Part shown: positions 17,001 to 28,020 of the stretch, piece after piece
Position numbering within the stretch: position 1 is the stretch's first letter
How the letters are laid out: the number at the start of each line of letters is the position of its first letter
Assembly (NCBI GenBank): GCA_030248135.1
Contig: JASANC010002495.1
Location: 1-64,000 of the forward strand
Length of the DNA: 64,000 bases
Reading direction: 5' to 3'
Source: Theristus sp. LFF4_11
Lineage: Eukaryota; Nematoda; Chromadorea; Monhysterida; Xyalidae
The notes under the pieces: model-generated
Database searches by the model: none
Told to the model about the DNA's origin: nothing
Seen by the model: only the letters and a program-made list of their open reading frames with translations
Position numbers and translations under genes: made by a program

Positions 17001-19621
17001 AATGTAGAAACAATCGAACAACTCATTCGCACGTTACAAATGCAACGACACACAAAAAAATTTGCTTTAACCTTGCGAATCAAGAAAATGCACAAAATAC
17101 GACAGCGCAATTGGATCGTTGAGCACTTGATCAAGGTTTCTAGCCATGTGTGCACGCCCGCGAGCAATCCGGTTTCGTGAATCGTGTTGTTTTTCTGAAG
17201 ATTTTAAAAGTTTCTTTCATGTAACAGCAGTAAAATAAGAAACTCAGTGGTGGAGAGCGAAAACCGTCTCCATTAACCATAGTTGTTCCAGAGCTGGGGG
17301 TTGGGGAGGGGGGGGGGGGGTGATGTGACACAGATAGCTGGAGCAAATTTTTTAGATAGCTGCAAAATTTTTGGGGAGGCATGTGACTTTGGGAGGGGCC
17401 GGGGCCCGGGGGTCGAAATTTTGAAAATAGATACATAGCTATGATCTTTTATGTTGGTGCCCAGACTCAATGCGCGCATAGATAGGATAACAGTTTCATG
17501 CATGATGCGGGAATTCAAAATTGGTAAAGTGATCCTGGTCTACTAAATAGGGCCGAGTCACTTAGGCGATTTTGAATATCCACATGAAAGTTGAAACTAA
17601 TTTCATTTCACGTCTGCAAACCCATTGATTAGTGTAGTGCAAAAGTGATGAAAGCTAAAACGCTGAAAAGCAATCAAAACAGCTAAATATTGCTTAAAAT
17701 ACGCTACCATAAAATATAAACACGTATTTACCTAAAATTAGCAAAATTTTCAAGAATTTCGTGCAAAAATTGTCAATTTTGGTTAAAATTGGTTCATTTT
17801 AATGATATCTTCAAAGACTAAACTTTTCAGATAGATAGTAGGCTCAGGATTTTTTTAGATAGATAATAACAGCCAAAACCTCTCAGATAGATATTCAAAA
17901 CTTTTAAAAAGTTAGGAGGGGCGGCCCCAACCCCTAGCACAACTGTGCCCCCAAAACCAACCACTCAAATCGCCTTCAGTTGCTGTGTAATCGGAGCTTG
18001 ACGAAGGGTAATTGAATTCTGGCTTTGAACTCCTGGGTTCACCTGTGAAAAAAAACAAGACTGAAATTAATAAATGACTTGGCACCAAAGCATAGTTGTT
18101 CCAGAACTGTGACTTTTTTGGGGGGCATGTGACTTTGGGGGTGGGGTGGGCGGTCAGAATTTTGAAATTAAGTAAACACCGAAAAGCTTAATTATTGTAT
18201 AAACTCTATCATACCTAAAATTAGCGAAATTTTCAAGAAGTTCGAGCAAAAACAGTCAATTTTAGTCAAAAACAAACATTTTCAGATAGACAGCTGGCTC
18301 ACAAAATTCTTAAGACAGATAATGGCCGAGCTAAAAAAAACTCTTAAATAGTGATAGATTCAAACGTTTTTCGCCCCCCCCCCCCTAAAACAACTATGCA
18401 CCGAAGTTTTAATTGAACTGATGAATAAAATGACAAAAATATATTTTACTGAATGCACAATTCTGAAGAGAAAACTTTCGCTTCCAACGCAAACCAAAAC
18501 CCACAAATTTCGGCGTCATTCGTGAATTGCAAACTGCTGCCGGCTGCAGGCCAGGTTGCATGAATTTGATCAATGGGCGACTGCGTGAACGCTGCATTGG
18601 TCGGCGACCCAGGCGAGCTCGACGCGCTTGCATTGTCACAATTGTTGTTCTCAGCGTTGCTCTTGAAACTTCTGGGCGACGCGCTCATTCGATCTAGACA
18701 ATTTTTGCATGCTTATAAAAACAAGAAAAACTGACAACCGTGAATGGCTGTAGGTCGATCCGGTACCGGTCGATCCGGTACGGTCGATCCGGTACCGGTC
18801 GATCCGGGACGGTCGATCCGGTACCGGTCGATCCGGTACCGGTCGATCCGGTACCTGGCAATTTTCTAGGGCGGTCGATCCGGTACCGGTCGATCCGGTA
18901 CTCGGTCGATCCGGTACCAATTGAAATTTTCAGCTGTTTTACGGGTTTTTAGCGTTCAATTCGTTGTGTTTTCGATTTTTCTTTGGTTTCGGTGATTGCG
19001 AAACATTTATGCAGCACGGAAAGACATGAAACCGAACACGATTGTTGGACGACGACGACTTGCGACACTTTGTTGGTTTTGGTAATCGTAATCTGATTCT
19101 GAAAAAAGCAAAACAAGTGTACCATATGTTTTTTTTATTTTCTGAACTATTTTCCAGAAGAATAAAGCTCTAAGACGGTGAAAATTTGCAAAATTATCAG
19201 CTCAGCAAGAAAAGGAGAACAAAATAAAAATATGAAGACTGATTCGGTTCTTTTTTGGAGTTGAGGAAAAATGTCTGTTGTTTTTATTTTCATATTTCCA
19301 GCGAAAAAACCTGCGGTAAAATGTTTCAGACATCAAATAAAATGAGAGAAACGAAGAAAAATGGAAAACAAATCAGAAACAAATTGAATTGAATGCTAAA
19401 ACAGCTGAAAATTTCAATTGGTACCGGATCGACCGAGTACCGGATCGACCGGTACCGGATCGACCGCCCTAGAAAATTGCCAGGTACCGGATCGACCGGT
19501 ACCGGATCGACCGGTACCGGATCGACCGTACCGGATCGACCGGTACCGGATCGACCGCATGCCACCGTGAATGTAGTTTACTGACAAACTTACGGCTAAG
19601 ACGCTGCAGAAACGAGCTCAT
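14055..19621 (-). CDS. AKAP10: A-kinase anchoring protein 10 (D-AKAP2): RGS-like domains and C-terminal PKA-binding helix
   Basis: AKAP10 tethers protein kinase A regulatory subunits to endosomal or mitochondrial membranes. Sixteen exons: 19621-19594, 18693-18505, 18042-17965, 17194-17072, 16920-16747, 16596-16498, 16370-16286, 16202-16079, 15849-15623, 15413-15269, 15119-14981, 14934-14703, 14645-14610, 14546-14455, 14267-14230, 14168-14055. Sum 1923 nt, 640 aa; human has 662. RGS-like segments: LDQVLNDPIALSYFVHFL, LSHLVKFWLHSESF, IEQDAGNIYAKYL, then YSYFENIQFLDQLSRKELI, DDAMVLYDKFISMQATTPIG and NNICREGGPLADCF, which closely follows the family. The last exon encodes EEELIANQLADLIVRDIQEQ, an amphipathic helix matching the dual-specificity PKA anchor of the family. 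The short first exon (MSSFLQRLS) agrees with the vertebrate N-terminus. Introns 1-3 are swollen by mobile elements. Exon 13 (36 nt) and the 63-nt intron after it are the least certain part. Confidence 0.93.
17278..17948. mobile_element. CATAGTTGTTC-family element in AKAP10 intron 3, with a nested MITE
   Basis: Left end CATAGTTGTTCCAGAGC followed by a G-run; right end CCCCTAGCACAACTGTG. The interior contains the family's repeated AGATAGAtAGC tracts and the phrase catgtgactttggggag. A GAGACTCAATGC MITE is nested at about 17442-17632. No clean target duplication is seen at the ends. Relatives: 18091-18398, and fragments near 21254, 26174, 40423 and 60930-61060. Confidence 0.6.
17442..17632. mobile_element. 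MITE, GAGACTCAATGCGCGCAT family (copy 1)
   Basis: Imperfect palindrome of about 190-200 bp. cAGACTCAATGCGCGCATAG near the left end is matched by GTCTGCAAACCCATTGA at the right. Centrally, GGGAATTCAAAATTGG and AAGTGATCC face AGTCACTT and TTTTGAAT. Seven copies occur in the window: here, 31661, 53468, 56073, 56229, 62863 and a fragment at 63606. Five of them are inside KNL1. Confidence 0.7.
18091..18398. mobile_element. CATAGTTGTTC-family MITE with 8-bp target duplication
   Basis: 308-bp element in AKAP10 intron 2 with terminal inverted repeats CATAGTTGTTccaga / ccctaaAACAACTATG. It is flanked by CACCAAAG on the left and CACCGAAG on the right, an 8-bp duplication with one mismatch, as expected for a hAT-type transposase. 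The interior has runs of G and C next to the ends. Without it the intron would be about 146 nt. Confidence 0.75.
18746..19563 (+). mobile_element. foldback element, GGTCGATCCGGTACC family, copy 1 (818 bp)
   Basis: Inverted arms of about 200 bp made of 15-bp units GGTCGATCCGGTACC (some shortened to 14 bp), interrupted once by the spacer TGGCAATTTTCTAGGGC. The outer ends are GGCTGTAGG and CCGCATGCC. The flanking 9-bp duplication ACCGTGAAT occ­urs at 18737-18745 and 19564-19572. The roughly 430-bp core has no long ORF, so the element is non-autonomous. It lies in AKAP10 intron 1. The left arm has two more units than copy 2, and their 29 bp equal the whole length difference between the copies (818 versus 789 bp). 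Confidence 0.93.
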
Positions 19622-20435
19622 CTCGAGCGAGCACTCAAACGTTACGTTGCGTGTGACACTGTTTTAAATTGATCAGCTGCCTCCGCCGGCCACGCCACGC
19701 AGGCGCAGGATAGCCTACAGGTCGGATGGAACAGCTAACAGCTGACTAGGATTCGAATTTTTTTAACTAAAACAAATTTTTTTGAATCGGGATTTTTTAA
19801 TTATTTTTTAATAATAAAAAACGAATTTTTCCCATTAAATTTGCACTTCCATCTGAAATTGCGTTCAAGACACTTTCCACAGAAACTGACTTCATGATTG
19901 TTTTTCTAGTTTCGTATGCTGTTTTTGCAGATTTTTTTTGACAATTTCTACTTTTCGGTCAAATACTGTACTGCACGGAACAATGTCGCACGACGCACGC
20001 TGTGCCTGTGAACCCTCAAGAAAAGTTCGGAGCTTGTTAAAAACAATTGGAAATCAAGATTCAAGATTCATTTTAACACGCAGCACCACAACAAAAAAAC
20101 ACAATGATAAATGAGGAATATAATGACAAAATTATTAAAAATGAATGAAACAAACAACTATTTTATCACTATTTTGTGGCGGGTGCCGCAAATGGGCAAG
20201 ATTTGCCCGTGAATTTACCCTAGAACAACAACTTCAACTTTTATTAAACACGCTATTAAACAAGCTGAATTTGAAAAACATTTGGAGGGCACATCACATC
20301 ACATTCCACAACTCAGGTCACACAAAAACCGAAAAACCTGAAACAATCAATGAGCGACAAAAAAGTTCAATGAATGGCTCAAAAAAAAGTCCTAGATTCA
20401 AGTTTAAAAACAGCAACAACAGTTCGGCTCTGAAG
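19622..20435. other. 5' flank of AKAP10 and unclassified repeat sequence
   Basis: Contains the AKAP10 upstream region and, from about 19746, an AT-rich sequence (taggattcgaattttt...) repeated at about 27015-27150. It is probably an old hAT-like fragment. Its ends are not clear and no gene is seen. Confidence 0.4.
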
Positions 20436-20520
20436 CAGTACCGAAGACGAGGGGGGTGGGGGGGGGGGTACACGTACACCCCCCCCCCCAGAGCACCAGA
20501 GACCTCCGCGTGGGGGGGGG
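20436..20520. repeat. G-rich fragment of the CAGTACCGAAGACGA family
   Basis: Begins CAGTACCGAAGACGA followed by long G-runs and GTACACGTAC. This is the same terminus that bounds the G-rich element at 42600-47077. A matching right end is not evident because a hAT-like element is inserted at 20529 and the sequence changes beyond it. Confidence 0.55.
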
Positions 20521-20528
20521 GGTGGGGG

Positions 20529-21239
20529 TAGGGTTGTTAAAAAAACAAAAATCGTCATTTTTGTTTTTTTTTTTAATTTTTTTTTTAAATTTCAAAAATC
20601 AAAGTTGTGCTAAATCAATCAGGGAGTCCGAAGAACCACATATGATATGCAAGCGCCTCCCGAATGACTCCCATATGACGGAACTTTGCAGATTTTGTTT
20701 TGGTGACCTCAATTACCCCTTTTCCAAACCGTCACCATGCCTCTTCTTGTGTTTTGACCTCCAAAACGTCACTAATTGTCCCCAGCTAAACTAATGCTAA
20801 AGTGAAGACAAACATACCGCCTTGAAATTCGATCAATTCTTCTGATGGTGTTGCGACGACACGACACGAAGCAGCAAGCAACCAGACAACGTAGCGCTTG
20901 GAAACGGAGCAGCGAGCACAATCGGACGCTCTGCGAGGCGAATCGTCACCTTATCTGCATCGGAAATGGTAGGCCAAGCTTTGGGACGCTCAAAAACTTC
21001 ATCGCAGATGTTGTCGTAGCCTAAAATCAGTCGGTAAAACGGCCCAAAATCGACTGCTAAAGGTTTTACGAGGTATAATCAAAGAAAATTTTTGTTGAAC
21101 TTTCGAAAAATTTTGCCAAAATTAAGGTTTTCAGAGCATATTAGAAAAAATTTTTTCGAATTTAAAAAAAAAAATCGGCATTTTTGTTTTTTTTAATCAC
21201 TTTGAAAAAAAAAATTTTCATTTTTGTTTAACAACCCTA
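20529..21239. mobile_element. hAT-like element, TAGGGTTGTTAAA family, uninterrupted copy (711 bp)
   Basis: Terminal inverted repeat TAGGGTTGTTAAAaaaAC... / ...tGTTTAACAACCCTA with an 8-bp target duplication GGTGGGGG at 20521-20528 and 21240-21247. The 5' TAGGG terminus and 8-bp duplication are typical of the hAT superfamily. No transposase is encoded. This copy is the uninterrupted paralogue of 42163-48160 and supplies empty sites for two insertions there (ATCGGAAA at about 20959; CGGTAAAAC at 21032-21040). Confidence 0.88.
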
Positions 21240-21836
21240 GGTGGGGGGGTCACATAGTTGTTCTAGGGGGGGGGGCCTGGGGGGCCGGCCCCCCCAAAAA
21301 AGTTTCGAATCTATCTCTATCAGACAGGTTTTTTCGGCTCAGCTATTATCTATCTAAAAAAATTTCTCGCCAGCTATCTATCTAAAAATTTTTGCGTAAA
21401 ACTACAAAGCTAAACCGGAGCTGGAGCTGATCCCTGATCCCAATGTTTCACCCCTTCAACAAAGCTGTCAATCAATTTAGCGGTTTTGGGCGCAAAAATT
21501 CGCCGCACAACCAAAATACGCCGCAAGGGAAGCGCGCCGCATGCCAAAATACGCCGCAGAAAATATGCACATGGCAAATTCAAAATACGCCGCAAACAAA
21601 ATTCGCCGCAATCATTAAAACTGCTCAAAATCACACGGAAACAGCATAATTAAACGAAAGTTGACTCAGATTTAATGAAACTAGACATAATCACAACAAA
21701 AAAAATACATTTTCCAGGGTTTAACTGTTATTTGACAACGTGCTAAGTGTGTGCGGGGATCAGAAGTTGATACGAATGTTGTTCTTTATTACCACTGCAA
21801 TAGAAATGGGAAATTATATTTTGTGAGTTTTGGAAC

Positions 21837-23790
21837 ACACCCAACCGCAGCTTGTGGTATTGTATTGTGCACAGCTCGAGAAGTTGGGTGACAGACTTTC
21901 GGCGGTCATCGTTGCAGCAGATTTTCAATGCAGCAGCAGTGTTACCCAGATTTTATTTCGCAATATAGAGCCCCTCGAGCTGTGGTTGGTGTCGATCGAA
22001 AGGCCAGCTTCCAGGCTACACGCACATGTATAACTCGGCAAATAAAGTTCAGTTTTTATATGAAAAAAACAGTCGTAAAAAATATGTCACACGCGCGCGC
22101 ACTCGTTGCAAAGACGTTGCTTCACTTTTCTCCATGAAAACAAAACGACATTCTTTGGGCAACATATGCCAATAAAGTACTCGTGAACCGGGATACGATG
22201 AGCCATCGATGAGCTCAAACGGTAAAGGAACGAAGACGCAATGGTTTGTGAAAGGAAAAATTGTAAAATATCTCAAAAGTCAAAAATGAAGTACATGTCA
22301 TTTTTTTAGGAAATGTAAACTTTTTAGAAAAACTTTTAAAGTCACCGAGTTTTTTGGGCTTGCATTATTGCGCATCAAATACGCTTTCGAACGCACCCAA
22401 CCGCAACCCGAAGCACTGCGCACAGCTCGAGAAAATCCGTGTGACAGGTTTTAACCGGTCGTACTTGCAACACACTTTCACAACAGCAATCGGTTTTCTT
22501 GGATTTTCTTTTGCAGTATAGAACCCCACGAGCTGTGGTTGGTGTCGATCGAAAGGCCAGCTTCTAGGCTACAAGCACATGTGTAACTCGGCAAATGAAG
22601 TTTAGTTTTCATAAGAAAAAAACAGTCGTAAAAAATATGTCACACGCGCGCGCACTCGTTGCAAAGACGTTGCTTCACTTTTCTCCATGAAAACAAAACG
22701 ACATTCTTTGGGCAACATATGCCAATAAAGTACTCGTGAACCGGGATACGATGAGCCATCGATGAGCTCAAACGGTAAAGGAACGAAGACGCAATGGTTT
22801 GTGAAAGGAAAAATTGTAAAATATCTCAAAAGTCAAAAATGAAGTACATGTCATTTTTTTAGCAAATGTAAACTTTTTAGAAAAACTTTTAAAGTCACCG
22901 AGTTTTTTGGGCTTGCATTATTGCGCATCAAATACGCTTTCGAACGCACCCAACCGCAACCCGAAGCACTGCGCACAGCTCGAGAAAATCCGTGTGACAG
23001 GTTTTAACCGGTCGTACTTGCAACACACTTTTACAACAGCAATCGGTTTTCTTGGATTTTCTTTTGCAGTATAGAACCCCACGAGCTGTGGTTGGTGTCG
23101 ATCGAAAGGCCAGCTTCTAGGCTACAAGCACATGTGTAACTCGGCAAATGAAGTTTAGTTTTCATAAGAAAAAAACAGTCGTAAAAAATATGTCACACGC
23201 GCGCGCACTCGTTGCAAAGACGTTGCTTCACTTTTCTCCATGAAAACAAAACGACATTCTTTGGGCAACATATGCCAATAAAGTACTCGTGAACCGGGAT
23301 ACGATGAGCCATCGATGAGCTCAAACGGTAAAGGAACGAAGACGCAATGGTTTGTGAAAGGAAAAATTGTAAAATATCTCAAAAGTCAAAAATGAAGTAC
23401 ATGTCATTTTTTTAGCAAATGTAAACTTTTTAGAAAAACTTTTAAAGTCACCGAGTTTTTTGGGCTTGCATTATTGCGCATCAAATACGCTTTCGAACGC
23501 ACCCAACCGCAACCCGAAGCACTGCGCACAGCTCGAGAAAATCCGTGTGACAGGTTATAACCGGTCGTACTTGCAACACACTTTCACAACAGCAATCGTT
23601 TTTCTTGGATTTTCTTTTGCAGTATAGAACCTCACGAGCTGTGGTGTTGATCGAAAGGCCAGCTTCTAGGCTCAAGCACATGTGTAACTCGGCAAATGAG
23701 TTTAGTTTTCATAAGCAAAAAAAAAGTCGTGAAAAATATGTCACACGCGCGCGCACTGATTGCAAAGATGTTGCTTCACTTTTCTCGATT
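21837..23790. repeat. 553-bp satellite, about 3.5 units
   Basis: Units begin with cgcacccaaccgcaaccc at 22393, 22946 and 23499, a constant 553-bp period. The unit starting at 21837 is diverged, the middle two are nearly identical and the last is truncated and mutated. Each holds a 75-codon frame on the minus strand, kept open by repetition and not by any visible constraint. CACACGCGCGCGCACT is a recurrent landmark. Confidence 0.9.
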
Positions 23791-25025
23791 TTTAAAAACC
23801 GCCGAAACAAACCACAAACATACGCCAATGTTGCCGGTTGTTTGCTGAGTTGATTGAGCCATCGATCGTCGAAATCGGTCGAGCACAGCGCCGGCAGAGT
23901 CGCTGACAGGTCGGCGCACAACACACATGTCGTGAAATGAAACATTTTCCAACACAAAACGTCGCCTAGATCACGATTTCCTCGACCGATTTTGACGATC
24001 GACGGCTCAATCAACTCAGCAGAGCATCCGGAACACGATGATGTGTCGTTTGTAGTTGGTTTTTGTTTTGTTCAACATTGGTTTGTGTGCAATAAAAAAT
24101 TCGTGAAAAAACACACAACACCAATTTATGGTGGTTTGGAATTTTGTCGATTTTTAAAAAACCGCCGAAACAAACCACAAACGACACATTGACGTGTTGC
24201 CGGTTGTTTGCTGAGTTGATTGAGCCGTCGATCGTCGAAATCGGTCGAGCACAGCGCCGGCAGAGTCGCGTGACAGGTCGGCGCACAACACACATGTCGT
24301 GAAAGGCATTATTTGCCAACACATAACGTCGCCTAGATCACGATTTCCTCGACCGATTTTGACGATCGACGGCTCAATCAACTCAGCAGAGCATCCGGAA
24401 CACGATGATGTGTCGTTTGTAGTTGGTTTTTGTTTTGTTCAACATTGGTTTGTGTGCAATAAAAAATTCGTGAAAAAACACACAACACCAATTTATGGTG
24501 GTTTGGAATTTTGTCGATTTTTAAAAAACCGCCGAAACAAACCACAAACGACACATTGACGTGTTGCCGGTTGTTTGCTGAGTTGATTGAGCCCTAGATC
24601 GTTGAAATCGGTTGAGCACAGCGCCGGCAGAGTCGCGTGACAGGTCGGCGCACAACACACATGTCGTGAAATGCATCATTTGCCAACACATAGCGTCGCC
24701 TAGATCACGATTTCCTCGACCGATTTTGACGATCGACGGCTCAATCAACTCAGCAGAGCATCCGGAACACGATGATGTGTCGTTTGTAGTTGGTTTTTGT
24801 TTTATTCAACATTGGTTTGTGTGCAATAAAAAATTCATGAAAAAACACAAAACACCAATTTATGGTGGTTTGTGATTTTGTCGACTTTCAAAAAACCGCA
24901 GAAACAAACCACAAACGACGCATTGACGTATTGCCGGTGCTTCGTTGAGTTGATTGAGCCGTCGATCGCCGAAATCGGTCGAGCACAGAGCCGGCAGAGT
25001 CGCGTGACAGGTCGGCGCACAACTT
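23775..25025. repeat. 367-bp satellite with internal dyad, about 3.4 units
   Basis: The phrase cgatttttaaaaaaccgccg recurs at about 23787, 24150, 24517 and 24884. Each unit holds a half reading gttgattgagcc...cgaaatcggtcgag and an inverted half cctcgaccgatttt...ggctcaatcaac, so single strands could fold back. The same family forms the array at 40430-41465. Confidence 0.88.
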
Positions 25026-25726
25026 TTTTGTCTGCAATAAAATCAAAAAATCTTGACTACGGTTGGCATTGTCGTCGCATTGACAATAATTTTCGCCGTC
25101 AAATTAAAAGGAGTTGGGCTGGGCAAAGCGAGAAGTAGAACGGCTTTGTGTTCCAGTCCGAGATTGCAATTTGCGGCAAAGCGGAACGAAAAATGAAAAA
25201 GGTGATTGAGATTGATTGGTTCACTTCACAGAAATAGAGGTAAACTTGAATATTTCAGAAACTTTCGCTCTGTTTGTTCAATGTCCTTCAAGCATCGGCG
25301 TCTTTCGTCAGCTACCGTAAACCAATTTTGAATTCCCGCGTATCTGTAAAATATATTCTGGGGTTGGCGACCTAAAATGAGACAAAAAGAAGTTTTTTTC
25401 AATCTATTTCTATGAAAATGGGATTGGATTGGGATTGCTGACAGCTTACTTAACCGCCAAAAACAAATTTCTAAAAACTGCGGCGTGTTTATTTCTTGCG
25501 GCGTATTTCCTATTTGCCGTTTGGATTTTGTTGCGGCGCATTTTGGCATGCGGCGTGCTTCCCTTGCGGCGCATTTTGGCCGTGCGGCGTGTTTTGTTTT
25601 CATGCGCCAAACATCCTAAACAATCACGTAACGCAACAAGGAACTCTGAAAATTGATTCTGAAACTAGAACTACGACCGGATGTAATACAAAATTTGAAC
25701 CAGACGAGGGGGGTGGGGGGTACACC

Positions 25727-25806
25727 TAGGGTTAGGAGCTTTGAAAAAAAATTTTTTCGTTTTAAAAAAACAAAAATGGCGATTTTTGTTTTTTTTAACA
25801 ACCCTA
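25727..25806. mobile_element. short TAGGGTT-family hAT remnant
   Basis: TAGGGTTAGGAGCTTTGAA at the left and AACAACCCTA at the right, 80 bp in all, next to the G-rich GGGGGGTACACC sequence that hosts related insertions elsewhere. The flanks do not show matching 8-bp duplications, so it may be a deletion derivative or recombinant. Confidence 0.5.
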
Positions 25807-26527
25807 ATCGCACCCCCCTTACGGTGGTCAATCTCATCTCAATTTTTCCCAAAAATACCGTAATTTTTGCATTTTTCTTGACGTTTGTGTTTGTCCCTGC
25901 ATAGATTTTGTTGTTTCTGACCAAACAAGCAGCTTTTTTGCACAAAATATTCTGTATTTTACAAGAATTTCTGTGTTTTTCCAAGGCAAAAATTTGGTAT
26001 TACCCGTGCGATCCCCTGCACCCCTCCCTCACAAAATTTTTCTGCCAGTGCACCCCCCTCAGAAAAATTTGCTGCCCGTGCACCCCCCCCCCTCACCGAG
26101 AAGGCACCTGACACCTCCCTCTAAAATTAGTTAAACACCCCCCTCACCCGAGGTCCCGCTTTCGCCAGTCACATGCATAGTTGTTCTAGGCGGAGGCCTG
26201 AGGGGCCGCCCCCCCCCCCAAAAAATTTTTTTATAAAATTTTCTCAGCCAGCCATCTATCTAAAAAAATTTGTCTTTGAAGACATAAAATGAGTCAATTT
26301 TTTACCAATATTGACTATTTTTGCTCGAAATTCTTAAAAAAATTTGCTAATTTTAAGCAAAATACGCGTTTATACTTGATTTTTAGCATATTTTAAGCAT
26401 TATTTAGCTGTTTTTATAGTTTCTTTAGCGTTTTAGCTTTCTATCTATCTAGTTTCAAAAGTTTGACCGCCCCCTCCCCCAAAGTCACATATGCCCCCCC
26501 GCGGCCCCCCAAAATTTTGCAGCTGTC

Positions 26528-26797
26528 TACGGTATGGCCGATTAAACATGGCAGCTTTTTTCAGGGTTCAAGGAGCGCGCGAAATTTGAATGAAAGAAAA
26601 AAGACGTTCAGAAACCACATTGTGTGCCAAATTTGACTCGGTTTTTTAAACTAATGGATTATCCGCGCTGTTCTGTGCATTCTTTCTCCCTTGCACACAT
26701 GATTGGGAATTATGTTGACATTTTTGAAAAAAACAACTACTAGTCTGCGACTGATCCCGCCTTGATGGACTGCCTCATTTATTCGGCCGTACTGTAT
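26528..26797. mobile_element. MITE, TACGGnATGGCCGA family
   Basis: Left ACGGTATGGCCGATTAAAC, right TATTCGGCCGTACTGTA, about 270 bp, with the interior phrase AGGGTgCAAGGAGCGCGCGA. Copies or ends also occur at 28508, 32155-32388, 34766, 52996-53272 and 57357. The ends fall next to TA, in keeping with a Tc1/mariner-type duplication. Confidence 0.7.
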
Positions 26798-28020
26798 CTA
26801 TCTGGAAAATTCGCTCCAGCTACATATATTTTTTTATTTAGTTGTTCGCGCGCCGGTTCCGGAAACCCTAAGGTACCAAACTCCGGCGGAAACGGGCAAT
26901 ACTGCCCCGAGCCCAATTTACCCTCGGCTCTGGAGGGAGTAGACCATTAGATGTTGTTGGTCACTTTAGTTTCTCCATTGTGTGTCTTGTCATAAATAAA
27001 AAAAATATTGGCCTAGGGTTCGAATTTTTTAACTTTAAAAAATCTTTTTTCAAATCGGGATTTTTTAATTAATTTTTTAATTAATTAAAAAAAACGAATT
27101 TTGGCCATCAAAATTGTACTTTCAAATGCGTTTAAGACACTTTCCACAGTGTCATTATGCTTTTTTGCTTAGAGTTTTGTGTGGACTTTGTTTTCGGCAG
27201 AATTTTTGTGTCTACTTTTTCTACTTTTCTACAATTCGACAATTTCTACTTTCAGGTCGAAGATCGATGAGCAAAGTCTAGATACCGATAGAAGCTTCTG
27301 CAATTGGTTTCATGAGCTCGTTAATGGACTAAAAAGCAGTAAATTACTTTGGTTTTACCCTTCAAATTGGAGGAAACCTTGATTGTTGCCGATTTGTCGT
27401 CTTGAAGAAGCGCTGCGTTGTCCATCAACAACGTGAACCGGTGCGGTTTCTATCTGGAGTATTCAAGAAAGTACTGTGGAACACAGAAAACTATTTGGAA
27501 CTAGAACCACGACCTGGGTTTGGATCCATATGCTGCAAAAGGTAGGTCCAAATTGACGTCGGAGACTAATTTTCACGAAAGTTTTTGATTTCTTGCCGTG
27601 TTAACCATTGCAGTCTACGAAAGCCAAACAGCCTCTTGAAATACTAGGAAATATTGAATCAGTTCGTCGCATTTGAACATCTACAATTTTTTACTGGTGT
27701 GTTGGTGGGGTGTCTACCCGAGAATGAGTGACATACCCACACTTGTATAAAACAGAAAAAATACTAAGTTACTTCTAACTATTTTTTTTGTAAATCCCCT
27801 CACTGACATTAGCACATTCTGGGTTGGGTGCAAAACACCCAACAAAAATAGTCATCATTACTTCTCATCACTAACTGGTTTTTGACAATCATTCGATGCT
27901 TAAAACATCATTCATTCTATGTATTGCTCCATAAACCGATACAATTTTTAAATTAAAAAAAAACAATATACGGCATCGTCAACTACACATTACCACCGAG
28001 ACAAAAAACTACCATAAATA
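26798..28020. other. intergenic, no gene seen
   Basis: Unique and old repeat sequence. From about 27015 an AT-rich hAT-like remnant (taGGGTTCGAATTTTTT) resembles 19746-19890. No exon with family similarity is visible; an open frame at 27179-27382 has no motif. The promoter of the 28021 gene is expected at the right end. Confidence 0.4.

Larger units (their letters stand above)
21493..25612. mobile_element. foldback-like element, CGCCGCA/AAAATA-unit arms enclosing satellites
   Basis: The left arm at about 21493-21611 is a string of cGCCGCAxxxxAAAATA units. The right arm at about 25475-25612 is its collinear inverted complement (TTTTGGCATGCGGCG, CTTCCCTTGCGGCGCATT and so on). Between them lie the 553-bp and 367-bp satellite arrays. 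I infer that the arms belong to one element because they match unit by unit. I could not fix its ends or a target duplication. Confidence 0.55.

Noticed and set aside
22049..23382. Three identical 75-codon minus-strand frames
   Set aside because: They repeat every 553 bp with the satellite; no other support.
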